Source: Marinosulfonomonas sp.
Lineage (GTDB): Bacteria; Pseudomonadota; Alphaproteobacteria; Rhodobacterales; Rhodobacteraceae
Assembly (NCBI GenBank): GCA_015494385.1
Contig: WGBJ01000300.1
Location: 1 to 7,099, forward strand
Reading direction: 5' to 3'
DNA: 7,099 nt
The notes under the pieces are model-generated. The model was not told the DNA's origin. It was given only the letters and a program-made list of their open reading frames with translations, and made no database searches. Of this stretch, positions 1-5,199 are shown piece after piece. Position 1 is the first letter of the stretch. Every line of letters begins with the position of its first letter. The position numbers and the translations under genes are program-made.

Positions 1-227
1 AATTTGGCATAGGCCTCGAGGCGGCCCTGGCCGCAGACCAGATCGAACCCCGTGCTGCCGTCATCATCCTCCCGACGTGTCAGCGTGATCGGTTTTTTCA
101 GCCCGACCCTGGAAATGCTCTCTACCAGCTGATCGAAGGAGACCTTGCTGCGCACGCGCGGATTGGGAACGCTGATGCGCTCGATGGGCACCATTTCCAC
201 GACCAGAGTTTCGTCAGGTTTTGTCAT
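1..227 (-). CDS. ParB/RepB-like N-terminal domain protein (partial, 3' end outside window)
   Basis: Seventy-five codons are visible, starting at the ATG on 227-225 and running off the left edge. The protein opens with EMVPIERISVPNPRVRSK, then FDQLVESISRVGLKKPITL (residues 31-49) and LVCGQGRLEAYAK (63-75). This is the layout of the ParB N-terminal domain: the first strand and IxVPxPRxR, the LxxSIxxxGLxxPI helix, and the GxGRLEA motif that stands where classical ParB has GERR. ParB-family proteins bind DNA and, in classical cases, CTP. The start overlaps the stop of the recombinase gene by four bases (ATGA), and a GGAG lies 8 bases upstream (239-236), so the two are probably translated together. 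No ParA is seen, so a plasmid-segregation role is not implied. A regulatory or recombination-accessory role is possible. The C-terminal part is not visible. Confidence 0.8.
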   Translation of the reverse strand, partial: MTKPDETLVVEMVPIERISVPNPRVRSKVSFDQLVESISRVGLKKPITLTRREDDDGSTGFDLVCGQGRLEAYAK

Positions 228-1795
228 GGGACCATCTCCGATAGTTTGGTGCGCGCGGCCAGCGAGAAGAACTTCTCCAGCGTGTCAAACCGATAGGCAT
301 CGAGCATCAGACCGTTATCTTCGGCCAGCCTCACCCGGGTTTTCGTCATCGCGATGAGCGGCAGCAGGTAATAATCACGCGGCGCGCTGTTCGCCTTGTC
401 CATCCGGACCGCGATGGTGATGTCGGGCGCGAGCCCGGTGTCGAAACGGATGTTCCACCTCAGAGACCCAGCCTTGGTATGCGCGCAACGGGCGATGACG
501 ATAGATGCCGTGAACTCGTCGTTGATCCGCAGAAGATCGGTGGCCGGGTCGCGGTCGACGGCACCGCCCATGTCGGCAATTTCGGCAACGGCGTTTGCGA
601 CCACATCCTTGTGCATCATGCGCAGCGCCCGATTGACCTCGATATAGCGAAAGTCCCGATCCGGCGTGAAACCGACCAGCTGATAGGCCCGCACCAGGCT
701 GCCGAACCGGCGCTGATAGGCACCGCTCGGGGGCATGCTGTCGGCCTCGTCGATCACCAGCCCCGACAGATAGCCGTGACGCTGGAACAGGCCCCGCAAG
801 CGCTCCAGCATGTCCGCATCGGTATAACGGCGGTTACGTTCGCGGATGATCCCTTGTGCCGTGTAAAACGCCTGCGGGTCCACAATGGCCTCGAACACCC
901 CGTCAGCCCTGATCCACATGTCCGGCGCATTGACCACGCGCTTCTTTTTCAGCTTGTAGGATTTGCGGTTGTAGATGTTGTTGCCAATGTATTTCTCGTT
1001 GGTGAGGATCTGGTGCACCACCCCGCGTGTCCAGTCGCGGCCAAGATCGGTCTTGATGCCGCGGGCGTTGAGATCAGCGGCAATCCGGCTTTCGGGTTTT
1101 CCGTCCTCGATGAACTGGCGATAGATATCGCGGACGATCTCGACTTCCTCGGCGGGGCCGGGGGCGAGGACGACGCGGTCGGTTTGCAGGCTCTTGTGCT
1201 CGCCGCGCGACAGCTCGGCTTTCCTCTCACCATTCTCGCCGATCAGGACGCGGCGCAGCCCAAATCCTGCGGGGCCGCCCTGGCGATAACCCAGCTCGAT
1301 CAGGCGGCACTGGCCGGCAAAGACCTTGACCGACAGCTCGCGGCTGTATTCGCCTGCCATCGCCCGTTTCACGCCTTTGACGATGGTGGCGACGGGGCTG
1401 CCGTCATTTTCGAACTGCTCGGCGCAATACTGGACCTGAATGTTGGCGCGTCGGCAGATGTATTCGTAATAGGCGGATTCATCCGCATCCTGAAACCGGC
1501 CCCAGCGGCTGATGTCGTAGACCAGAATGACCTCGAAATCAGCCGCGCCGGTTTCGACATCCTCTATGAGGCGCTGGAGCGCGTCGCGCCCTTTGATGCT
1601 CAATCCGCTCTTGCCCGCGTCAGCATAGGTGCGCACGATCTTCATACCGTGGGTGCTGGCATAGGTGCGGATTGCTTCGCCCTGGTTCTCGGTGGAATAT
1701 TTCTGATGCTCGGTCGACATGCGCACATATTCGGCCGCCCTGATCACGGGACGCATGTCATCTTCCGATCCACATAATTCCTTTGCCGCTTTCAA
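224..1795 (-). CDS. Serine recombinase family protein (large, no zinc ribbon)
   Basis: A 523-residue site-specific DNA recombinase. The resolvase-type catalytic domain covers about residues 19-165. YVRMSTEHQ carries the likely nucleophile Ser27, followed by ADAGKSG (58-64), YDISRWGR with Arg97 and Arg100 (93-100), and SRELSVKV (151-158). A Recombinase domain follows at about 175-285 (GFGLRR, IYRQFIEDGKPESRIAADLN, HQILTNEKYIGN). The remaining 240 residues contain an RRFGSLVRAYQLVGF segment (362-376) but no CxxC pairs; the only cysteines are at 8, 114, 124, 163 and 437. The zinc ribbon and long coiled coil of phage-type large serine integrases therefore seem absent. The upstream start is a TTG with AAAGGA about 6 bases before it. 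An ATG at 1756-1754 (Met14), with GGAAG upstream, is an equally credible start and would give 510 residues. The gene is first in an operon with the overlapping ParB-like gene and divergent from an XRE regulator, which suggests a mobile element. Confidence 0.92.
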   Translation of the reverse strand: MKAAKELCGSEDDMRPVIRAAEYVRMSTEHQKYSTENQGEAIRTYASTHGMKIVRTYADAGKSGLSIKGRDALQRLIEDVETGAADFEVILVYDISRWGRFQDADESAYYEYICRRANIQVQYCAEQFENDGSPVATIVKGVKRAMAGEYSRELSVKVFAGQCRLIELGYRQGGPAGFGLRRVLIGENGERKAELSRGEHKSLQTDRVVLAPGPAEEVEIVRDIYRQFIEDGKPESRIAADLNARGIKTDLGRDWTRGVVHQILTNEKYIGNNIYNRKSYKLKKKRVVNAPDMWIRADGVFEAIVDPQAFYTAQGIIRERNRRYTDADMLERLRGLFQRHGYLSGLVIDEADSMPPSGAYQRRFGSLVRAYQLVGFTPDRDFRYIEVNRALRMMHKDVVANAVAEIADMGGAVDRDPATDLLRINDEFTASIVIARCAHTKAGSLRWNIRFDTGLAPDITIAVRMDKANSAPRDYYLLPLIAMTKTRVRLAEDNGLMLDAYRFDTLEKFFSLAARTKLSEMVP

Positions 1796-1896
1796 AATCG
1801 GTCCTTTCCAAAACCCTGGTGTCGTCAGGCCAAAGTACCGGAAGGCGCGGCTTGATTCGTCCGGATCGTAGGAAACGGGAGATCAAGAGTCCATCC

Positions 1897-2026
1897 ATTA
1901 TGTAGGAAAATTGTTAAGTAAAGTGAAAATAGTGGGATTGCATCCTTATTTTTCAATTACTTACCCACAGGTTGCTCCTGGGCAATAGTGGGGGTAATCT
2001 GGTCGAAAAAGTGAATAATGTAGGAA
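1897..2026 (+). repeat. Pair of 12-bp direct repeats flanking the dyad
   Basis: ATTATGTAGGAA at 1897-1908 recurs as ATAATGTAGGAA at 2015-2026, 11 of 12 bases alike and 118 bases apart, on either side of the dyad. A third GTAGGAA lies at 1868-1874. The right copy contains the Shine-Dalgarno of the XRE gene, so part of the likeness could come from ribosome binding. The left copy has no gene start to explain it on that strand. Confidence 0.35.
1914..1963. repeat. Imperfect ~50-bp dyad in the recombinase/XRE spacer
   Basis: Nested inverted segments share a centre near 1939-1940. TAAGTAA (1915-1921) is mirrored by TTACTTA (1957-1963), GAAAA (1925-1929) by TTTTC (1950-1954), and GGAT (1935-1938) by ATCC (1942-1945). 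The centres differ by at most one base. The length and imperfect symmetry suit either an operator for the neighbouring XRE regulator or a serine-recombinase crossover site, which are often 40-50-bp imperfect palindromes beside the recombinase gene. The sequence alone does not decide between them. Confidence 0.45.
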
Positions 2027-2033
2027 GTCGGGC

Positions 2034-2375
2034 ATGAAAAACCGTATTGCTGAACTGCGAAAAGCGCGCGGTCTGACCCTTCAGGCCCTGGCCGATATGG
2101 TGGGGGCGAGCAATCAGCAGATCAGCCATCTCGAGAAAGGCCGCCGGGGGCTGACGGTGGACTGGGTGGACCGTTTGGCAGAAGCGCTCGACTGTCACCC
2201 CTTCGACCTGCTCGATGCCCCGCCACAGGCCAAATCCGAGCGCGAGCGCGCGCTTCTGGAACTGTTCCGCGGCATGTCAGATGAGCAGCAGGACGCGTTT
2301 TTCCAGGCAACTGCTGCGCTGGCGCAACCGGTGAGCCGAGAGGAAGGTGATGAGGAACAAAAGCATCGAGCATGA
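2034..2375 (+). CDS. XRE-family (Cro/CI-type) helix-turn-helix regulator
   Basis: A 113-residue protein. Residues about 1-60 form a typical HTH_3 domain: MKNRIAELRKARGLTLQALA, then the recognition-helix region GASNQQISHLEKGRRGL (24-40) and WVDRLAEALDCHPFDLLD. The rest is charged (SERERALLELFRGMSDEQQDAF) and ends in an acidic/basic tail, with no protease or sensor domain. It starts at an ATG with AGGAAG 6-11 bases upstream. The size and layout fit a small cytoplasmic DNA-binding repressor of mobile-element genes. It is divergent from the serine recombinase, so autoregulation and control of the recombinase promoter is the natural guess. It could instead regulate parDE downstream, but that pair has its own promoter region and its own RHH repressor. 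Confidence 0.9.
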   Translation: MKNRIAELRKARGLTLQALADMVGASNQQISHLEKGRRGLTVDWVDRLAEALDCHPFDLLDAPPQAKSERERALLELFRGMSDEQQDAFFQATAALAQPVSREEGDEEQKHRA

Positions 2376-2545
2376 TGACGTAATTTGTTACGCCACTCGC
2401 GCGCAGAGAATACCCGAATATTCACAGCTAATTGTGCGGCGGTTTGGTATCGCATGGAGTGCAGCAAATTTCCAACTATTGGCTTGCCCCTTGTAGTGTG
2501 TGCATTTTTGGTTATATTGAATACAGGAGCAACGGAGTTTCATCT
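2376..2545 (+). promoter_or_regulatory. Promoter region of parDE
   Basis: The best promoter candidate is TTGTAG (2491-2496), a 16-base spacer, then TATATT (2513-2518, 5 of 6 to consensus), placing transcription start about 20 bases before the parD ATG. GGAG at 2534-2537 is the Shine-Dalgarno. Just after the XRE stop lies CGTAA-TTTG-TTACG (2379-2392), and at 2416-2423 the palindrome GAATATTC. Neither has a T-run, so neither reads as a terminator. ParD proteins usually repress their own promoter, and GTTATATTGAATAC around the -10 is a plausible binding region. No gene is seen in the first 110 bases. Confidence 0.45.
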
Positions 2546-2800
2546 ATGTCACGTACCACGACCATGACCGTCCGGCTGAGCGGAGCGCTCAGCGAATACG
2601 TTTCCGCAAATGTCGGCGAAACGGGCTCCTATGAGAATGTGAGCGAATACATCCGTGATCTGATCCGCCGGGACAAGGAGCGGATGGAACGGCAGGCATT
2701 CGAGCGCCTGAAGGCAGAGTTGACACGGGCGTTCGCTGCGCCGGATTCTTCTTACGCACCGCTTTCAGCTGCCGACGTCATCGCACGAAACCAGGCTTGA
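2546..2800 (+). CDS. parD: ParD-family antitoxin (type II toxin-antitoxin)
   Basis: An 84-residue protein. The N-terminal ribbon-helix-helix is clear: TTTMTVRLSGALSEYV (strand then first helix), then GSYENVSEYIRDLIRRDKER (28-46), where S/NxSEYIRDLIRRD is the ParD signature. This half dimerises and binds the operator. The C-terminal half (ERQAFERLKAELTRAF, then APLSAADVIARNQA) is the part that usually wraps around and neutralises ParE. The start at 2546 is chosen over upstream in-frame codons because GGAG sits 8 bases before it and the domain begins at once. The gene ends four bases before the parE start, the usual antitoxin-first order. Confidence 0.92.
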   Translation: MSRTTTMTVRLSGALSEYVSANVGETGSYENVSEYIRDLIRRDKERMERQAFERLKAELTRAFAAPDSSYAPLSAADVIARNQA

Positions 2801-2804
2801 GCCG

Positions 2805-3119
2805 TTGGCAAACGTTCGCATTCAGGAAGCGGCTTCGTTTCGCATTGATGAAGTCTATCAATACACCCGCGACCGGTGGGGCGCTGCACAGGCCGACACC
2901 TACATCACGGGCCTTTTCGAGGCCTTTGAAAAGATAGCAACGCATGAAGTGATGTCGCGGCCCATTCCGGCCGAGTTCGGTGTCGAAGGGTTCTTTTTCC
3001 GCTATAAAAAGCACTTCGTCTACTGGAAGGAGCTTGGCAATGGCGACATCGGTATCGTGGCCGTATTGCACGAGCGGATGCATCAGATCGACAGGTTTCG
3101 TGAGGATTTCGGGCTTTGA
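2805..3119 (+). CDS. parE: ParE-family toxin (type II toxin-antitoxin, RelE/ParE superfamily)
   Basis: A 104-residue basic protein with the ParE pattern throughout: VRIQEAASFRIDEVYQYTRDRWG (5-26), AQADTYITGLFEAFEKIATH (28-47), a PIPAEFGVEGFFFRYKKHFVYW strand set (53-74), and GIVAVLHERMHQIDRFREDF (83-102). The best-studied ParE toxins poison DNA gyrase; some relatives act otherwise, so the target here is inferred. The start is a TTG only four bases after the parD stop with just a weak GAG before it, and no ATG or GTG lies in frame nearby. Translation is therefore probably coupled to parD and kept low, as suits a toxin. The protein is full length and looks intact. Confidence 0.92.
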   Translation: MANVRIQEAASFRIDEVYQYTRDRWGAAQADTYITGLFEAFEKIATHEVMSRPIPAEFGVEGFFFRYKKHFVYWKELGNGDIGIVAVLHERMHQIDRFREDFGL

Positions 3120-3192
3120 CGCGTTGTTGCTTTTAGACCCGCTCAATTCTGCACCAATACCGAACTAAGAGAATGAAAACGCTCGGTTAATT

Positions 3193-3224
3193 GCGGGTTT
3201 TCGCAGTATTTTGACCCGCTTTTC
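3193..3224 (+). terminator. Possible weak terminator after parDE
   Basis: GCGGGT (3193-3198) pairs with ACCCGC (3214-3219) across a 15-base loop and is followed by TTTTC. It is 73 bases downstream of the parE stop. The stem is short, the loop is long and the T-run is only four bases, so this is a tentative call. Confidence 0.25.
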
Positions 3225-3292
3225 GAGAAAAAGTCGTTGGTATGTCGTGTCCACCGCCACACCCCGCTTTTCTTTGTGGCACCCCCGCCCAA

Positions 3293-3306
3293 CCATTCTA
3301 GAATGG
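3293..3306. repeat. Perfect 14-bp palindrome
   Basis: CCATTCTAGAATGG reads the same on both strands without a spacer. It lies in the middle of the gene-free stretch, away from any start codon, so its role is unknown. It could be a protein-binding site or part of an attachment or insertion site. Confidence 0.5.
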
Positions 3307-3488
3307 CAAGGCCGTTTTGGGGTTCGATACCCTGCCTGTAGGCAAGCCCGGTTTTCCAGTCCGCTCATCATGCCGATGGGCAAGGCATTGTTGGTTTGCT
3401 CCAGCAAAGCCCGCCGCGGTGCCTTTGCTACATGACGCCCCAAGCCAAATCCTCCATCTTTGATGAGTTGAAATTCAATGGCTGACCG

Positions 3489-3519
3489 GAAACCAAGCAG
3501 CATTGTAGGCTTTGGTTTC
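3489..3519. repeat. Inverted repeat upstream of the ars promoter
   Basis: GAAACCAA (3489-3496) is mirrored exactly by TTGGTTTC (3512-3519). Inside, GC/GC can extend the stem to 10 pairs with one bulged T. It ends five bases before the first promoter-like hexamer of the ars operon. It lacks a T-run. It may be the end of the preceding element or an upstream regulatory site. Confidence 0.4.
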
Positions 3520-3523
3520 ACGG

Positions 3524-3582
3524 TTGATATATGCGATTGACAGCATATGCGGAGTAGTGCATATGCTGTTGGCGCATATGTA
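3524..3582 (+). promoter_or_regulatory. ars operon promoter with nested dyad operator
   Basis: A perfect -35 TTGACA (3537-3542) is followed by TATGCT (3562-3567) at an unusually long 19-base spacing, or by CATATG (3560-3565) at 17. Overlapping it is an exact 11-bp inverted repeat, ACAGCATATGC (3540-3550) and GCATATGCTGT (3559-3569), with an 8-base spacer. An outer pair, ATATGCG (3529-3535) and CGCATAT (3573-3579), has nearly the same centre. ArsR/SmtB repressors bind AT-containing inverted repeats across their own promoters, so this is very likely the ArsR operator: the dyads cover the -35 and -10 and would block polymerase until metalloid binds. AGGAG (3582-3586) is the arsR Shine-Dalgarno. 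Confidence 0.75.
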
Positions 3583-3595
3583 GGAGACCATTTCG

Positions 3596-3883
3596 ATGCA
3601 GACGGTTTTGGCCGCTATTACCGACCCTTTAAGACGCCATGCGCTGCACATCCTTTGGGGTGGCGGCGAGCATTGTGTTTGCGAATTGATGGCCAAACTG
3701 GACGCATCGCAAAGCCGCATGTCGCGACATATGAAAACGCTGAAAGACGCGGGGCTGGTGACGGACCGGCGCGATGCGCAATGGGTGCGTTATCGTCGGA
3801 ATGCCAACCTTGCGCCGGAAATTGCGGCGGTTATCGATGCTGTCTTTGCTGCCGAAGCATCACAGGAAAGAACCGTCGCATGA
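3596..3883 (+). CDS. arsR: ArsR/SmtB-family metalloid-responsive repressor
   Basis: A 95-residue winged-helix repressor. ITDPLRRHALHILW (8-21) is the first helix pair. GEHCVCELMAKL (24-35) carries the CVCEL motif, with Cys27 and Cys29 as expected ligands for trivalent arsenic. DASQSRMSRHMKTLKDAGLV (36-55) is the recognition helix and DRRDAQWVRYRRN (58-69) the wing. In this family the repressor leaves its operator when As(III), Sb(III) or an organoarsenical binds the thiols. E. coli ArsR uses CVCDLC; here the third position is Met32, so the site has only two of those three cysteines, which could alter ligand choice. The ATG has AGGAG 9 bases upstream. The stop overlaps the arsP start by four bases, making them an operon controlled by the dyad operator upstream. 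Confidence 0.93.
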   Translation: MQTVLAAITDPLRRHALHILWGGGEHCVCELMAKLDASQSRMSRHMKTLKDAGLVTDRRDAQWVRYRRNANLAPEIAAVIDAVFAAEASQERTVA

Positions 3884-4932
3884 CTGTTCAATCCATGGAG
3901 TCCCCGAGCCGTCCAGCGTGGTTTTGGCATCTGGGCGTCGTTGCCGCGACGATCGTCTGGTTCCTGATCTACAAACAGCTACCGGCCTTTTCCGAGTGGC
4001 TGACCGCCCTGTTGCCGGTTGACCGCAGCAGCCACACCGGCGAGGCACTGGCCTTTTTCTTTTACGACACACCCAAGGTGATCATGCTACTGGCGCTGAT
4101 TGTATTCTGGATGGGGGTTGTCCGCAGCTATTTCAGTCCGGAAAAAACCCGCGCCCTGCTTTCGGGCAAACGCGAAGGGGTGGGCAATGTGATGTCCGCC
4201 AGCCTTGGCATTTTGACGCCGTTCTGTTCCTGCTCGGCCGTGCCTTTGTTCGTCGGCTTCGTGTCCGCCGGTGTGCCGCTGGGCGTGACCTTCAGCTTTC
4301 TGATCGCCGCTCCGATGGTGAACGAGGTGGCGCTGGTGCTGCTTTGGGGACTGGTCGGGCCAAAGATTGCCGTCACCTATTTGTTTTTCGGCCTGACAAT
4401 CGCCATTGTCGCCGGTTGGGTGATCGGGCGGTTTCGGCTGGAAGGCTGGTTGCAGGACTGGGTCAAAGACATTCACATGGGGCAGGCGGCTGGCGCATTA
4501 CCTGAGGAAAACCTGACCATGACGGATCGTTACGGGCAGGGCATTGAAGCCGTCAAAGAGATCGTTGGCAAAGTCTGGATCTGGGTGATCATCGGGATCA
4601 GTCTGGGTGCTGTCATCCACGGCTATGTGCCCGAGGACACGATGGTTTCGATCATGGGGTCGGGGCAGTGGTGGTCGGTTCCGGTGGCGGTGGGCATGGG
4701 CATTCCCATGTATACCAATGCCGCCGGTGTGATCCCGATCGTCGAGGCCTTGCTGGGCAAGGGCGCCGAACTGGGCACTGTGCTGGCCTTTATGATGAGC
4801 GTGATCGCCCTGTCCCTGCCGGAAATGCTGATCCTGCGCAAAGTGCTGACGATCAAACTGATCGCGGTGTTTGTCGGTGTGGTCGGCAGCGGCATTCTGG
4901 CTGTGGGTTTTCTGTTCAATGCAATCTTTTAA
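3880..4932 (+). CDS. arsP: ArsP/DUF318-type permease (probable organoarsenical efflux)
   Basis: A 350-residue inner-membrane protein with about eight or nine hydrophobic segments (roughly 18-36, 60-82, 104-125, 130-158, 163-183, 230-250, 266-292, 298-319, 324-348). LTPFCSCSAVPLFVGFVSAG (112-131), with Cys116 and Cys118, is the family hallmark. GVTFSFLIAAPMVNEVAL (135-152) and GIPMYTNAAGVIPIVEAL (274-291) are its other conserved blocks. Characterised ArsP proteins export trivalent organoarsenicals such as methylarsenite; for this one the substrate is inferred from family and from arsR. A longer upstream frame is open back to 3547, but it overlaps arsR. The ATG at 3880, sharing ATGA with the arsR stop and with AGGA at 3864-3867, is the natural start. 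Downstream genes follow closely in the same direction. Confidence 0.92.
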   Translation: MTVQSMESPSRPAWFWHLGVVAATIVWFLIYKQLPAFSEWLTALLPVDRSSHTGEALAFFFYDTPKVIMLLALIVFWMGVVRSYFSPEKTRALLSGKREGVGNVMSASLGILTPFCSCSAVPLFVGFVSAGVPLGVTFSFLIAAPMVNEVALVLLWGLVGPKIAVTYLFFGLTIAIVAGWVIGRFRLEGWLQDWVKDIHMGQAAGALPEENLTMTDRYGQGIEAVKEIVGKVWIWVIIGISLGAVIHGYVPEDTMVSIMGSGQWWSVPVAVGMGIPMYTNAAGVIPIVEALLGKGAELGTVLAFMMSVIALSLPEMLILRKVLTIKLIAVFVGVVGSGILAVGFLFNAIF

Positions 4933-4950
4933 TCAATCGGAGCAAGATAA

Positions 4951-5187
4951 ATGAAACATTTCAAAGTCCTAGGAAGCGGCTGCAAAAACTGCGACAACAC
5001 CGCCGCGCTGATCGAGCAGGCGGCCAAGGCGGCCGGTGTCGATGTCGAGGTGGAAAAAGTCACCGATATGGGCGCGATCATGGGCTATGGCGTGATGTCC
5101 ACCCCGGGTGTTGTGCTGGACGAAAAGCTGGTTCATGCAGGCGGCGTTCCGGCACCTGAAAAGGTGCAGGAATGGGTGCAGGGATAG
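4951..5187 (+). CDS. Small thioredoxin-fold protein (redox-active disulfide protein type)
   Basis: A 78-residue protein in the Thioredoxin_3 style: KHFKVLGSGCKNCDNTAALI at the N terminus with a CKNC active site (Cys11, Cys14), then VEVEKVTDMGAIMGYGVMST (32-51) leading to the cis-proline Pro52 in STPGVVLDEKLVHAGGVPAP. It is shorter than classical thioredoxin (about 105) because the N-terminal strand and helix are missing, which is normal for this subfamily. There is no signal peptide, so it is cytoplasmic. It starts 18 bases after arsP with GGAG 8 bases before the ATG, so it belongs to the operon. A likely role is handling dithiols or reducing As(V)-containing organics or protein thiols before export. 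That role is inferred from context. Confidence 0.9.
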   Translation: MKHFKVLGSGCKNCDNTAALIEQAAKAAGVDVEVEKVTDMGAIMGYGVMSTPGVVLDEKLVHAGGVPAPEKVQEWVQG

Positions 5188-5199
5188 CAGGGGATTTTC

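Larger units (their letters stand above)
1796..2033. promoter_or_regulatory. Divergent promoter/operator region between recombinase and XRE regulator
   Basis: This 238-base spacer is clearly richer in A and T than its flanking genes. Leftward, toward the recombinase, a possible promoter is TTGAAA (1956-1951) with a 17-base gap to ACTATT (1933-1928). Rightward, toward the regulator, TTGCTC (1972-1977), 17 bases, then TAATCT (1995-2000) is a weak candidate. AATAGTGGG occurs twice on the plus strand (1928-1936 and 1984-1992). The regulator has a Shine-Dalgarno AGGAAG at 2022-2027. The XRE protein probably binds here and controls both directions, but that is inferred from position; the promoter hexamers are only partial matches. 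Confidence 0.45.
3120..3523. other. Gene-free stretch between parE and the ars operator
   Basis: About 400 bases without a coding region I can support. It contains a direct GACCCGCT repeat (3136-3143 and 3213-3220), GCCACA/TGTGGC arms (3256-3261 and 3275-3280), TGCCT-GT-AGGCA (3333-3344) and the structures listed separately. A 118-codon minus-strand reading frame (3521-3165, GTG start) is open, but it has no Shine-Dalgarno, shows no domain, and I do not recognise it. Together with a T-arm-like GGGGTTCGATACCC (3319-3332), the density of repeats suggests old mobile-element or attachment debris. That is inference. Confidence 0.35.

Noticed and set aside
479..1777. Long plus-strand open frame opposite the recombinase
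   Set aside because: It is a mirror of the recombinase on the other strand, a common result of GC-rich third positions. It has no Shine-Dalgarno and no recognisable domain.
2432..2545. Upstream in-frame extension of ParD
   Set aside because: The extra 38 residues would cover the promoter. The ribbon-helix-helix begins right after the ATG at 2546, which has a good Shine-Dalgarno.
3312..3345. tRNA-like T-arm (GGGG-TTCGATA-CCC) as a sign of a tRNA gene
   Set aside because: No matching acceptor strand, D-arm or anticodon arm can be found upstream on the plus strand, and the stem needs two wobble pairs. At best it is a remnant.
3165..3521. 118-codon open frame on the minus strand between parE and arsR
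   Set aside because: It has a GTG start without a Shine-Dalgarno, shows no domain I recognise, has a composition unlike neighbouring genes and spans several inverted repeats. It was kept only as part of the gene-free stretch.
3524..3582. CRISPR-like array from the repeated CATATG units
   Set aside because: The units are only 6-11 bases with symmetric nesting and no regular spacers. They are operator half-sites.
3547..3879. N-terminal extension of the ArsP frame across arsR
   Set aside because: The extension overlaps the whole arsR gene and the operator and has no family resemblance. The ATGA junction at 3880 is the proper start.
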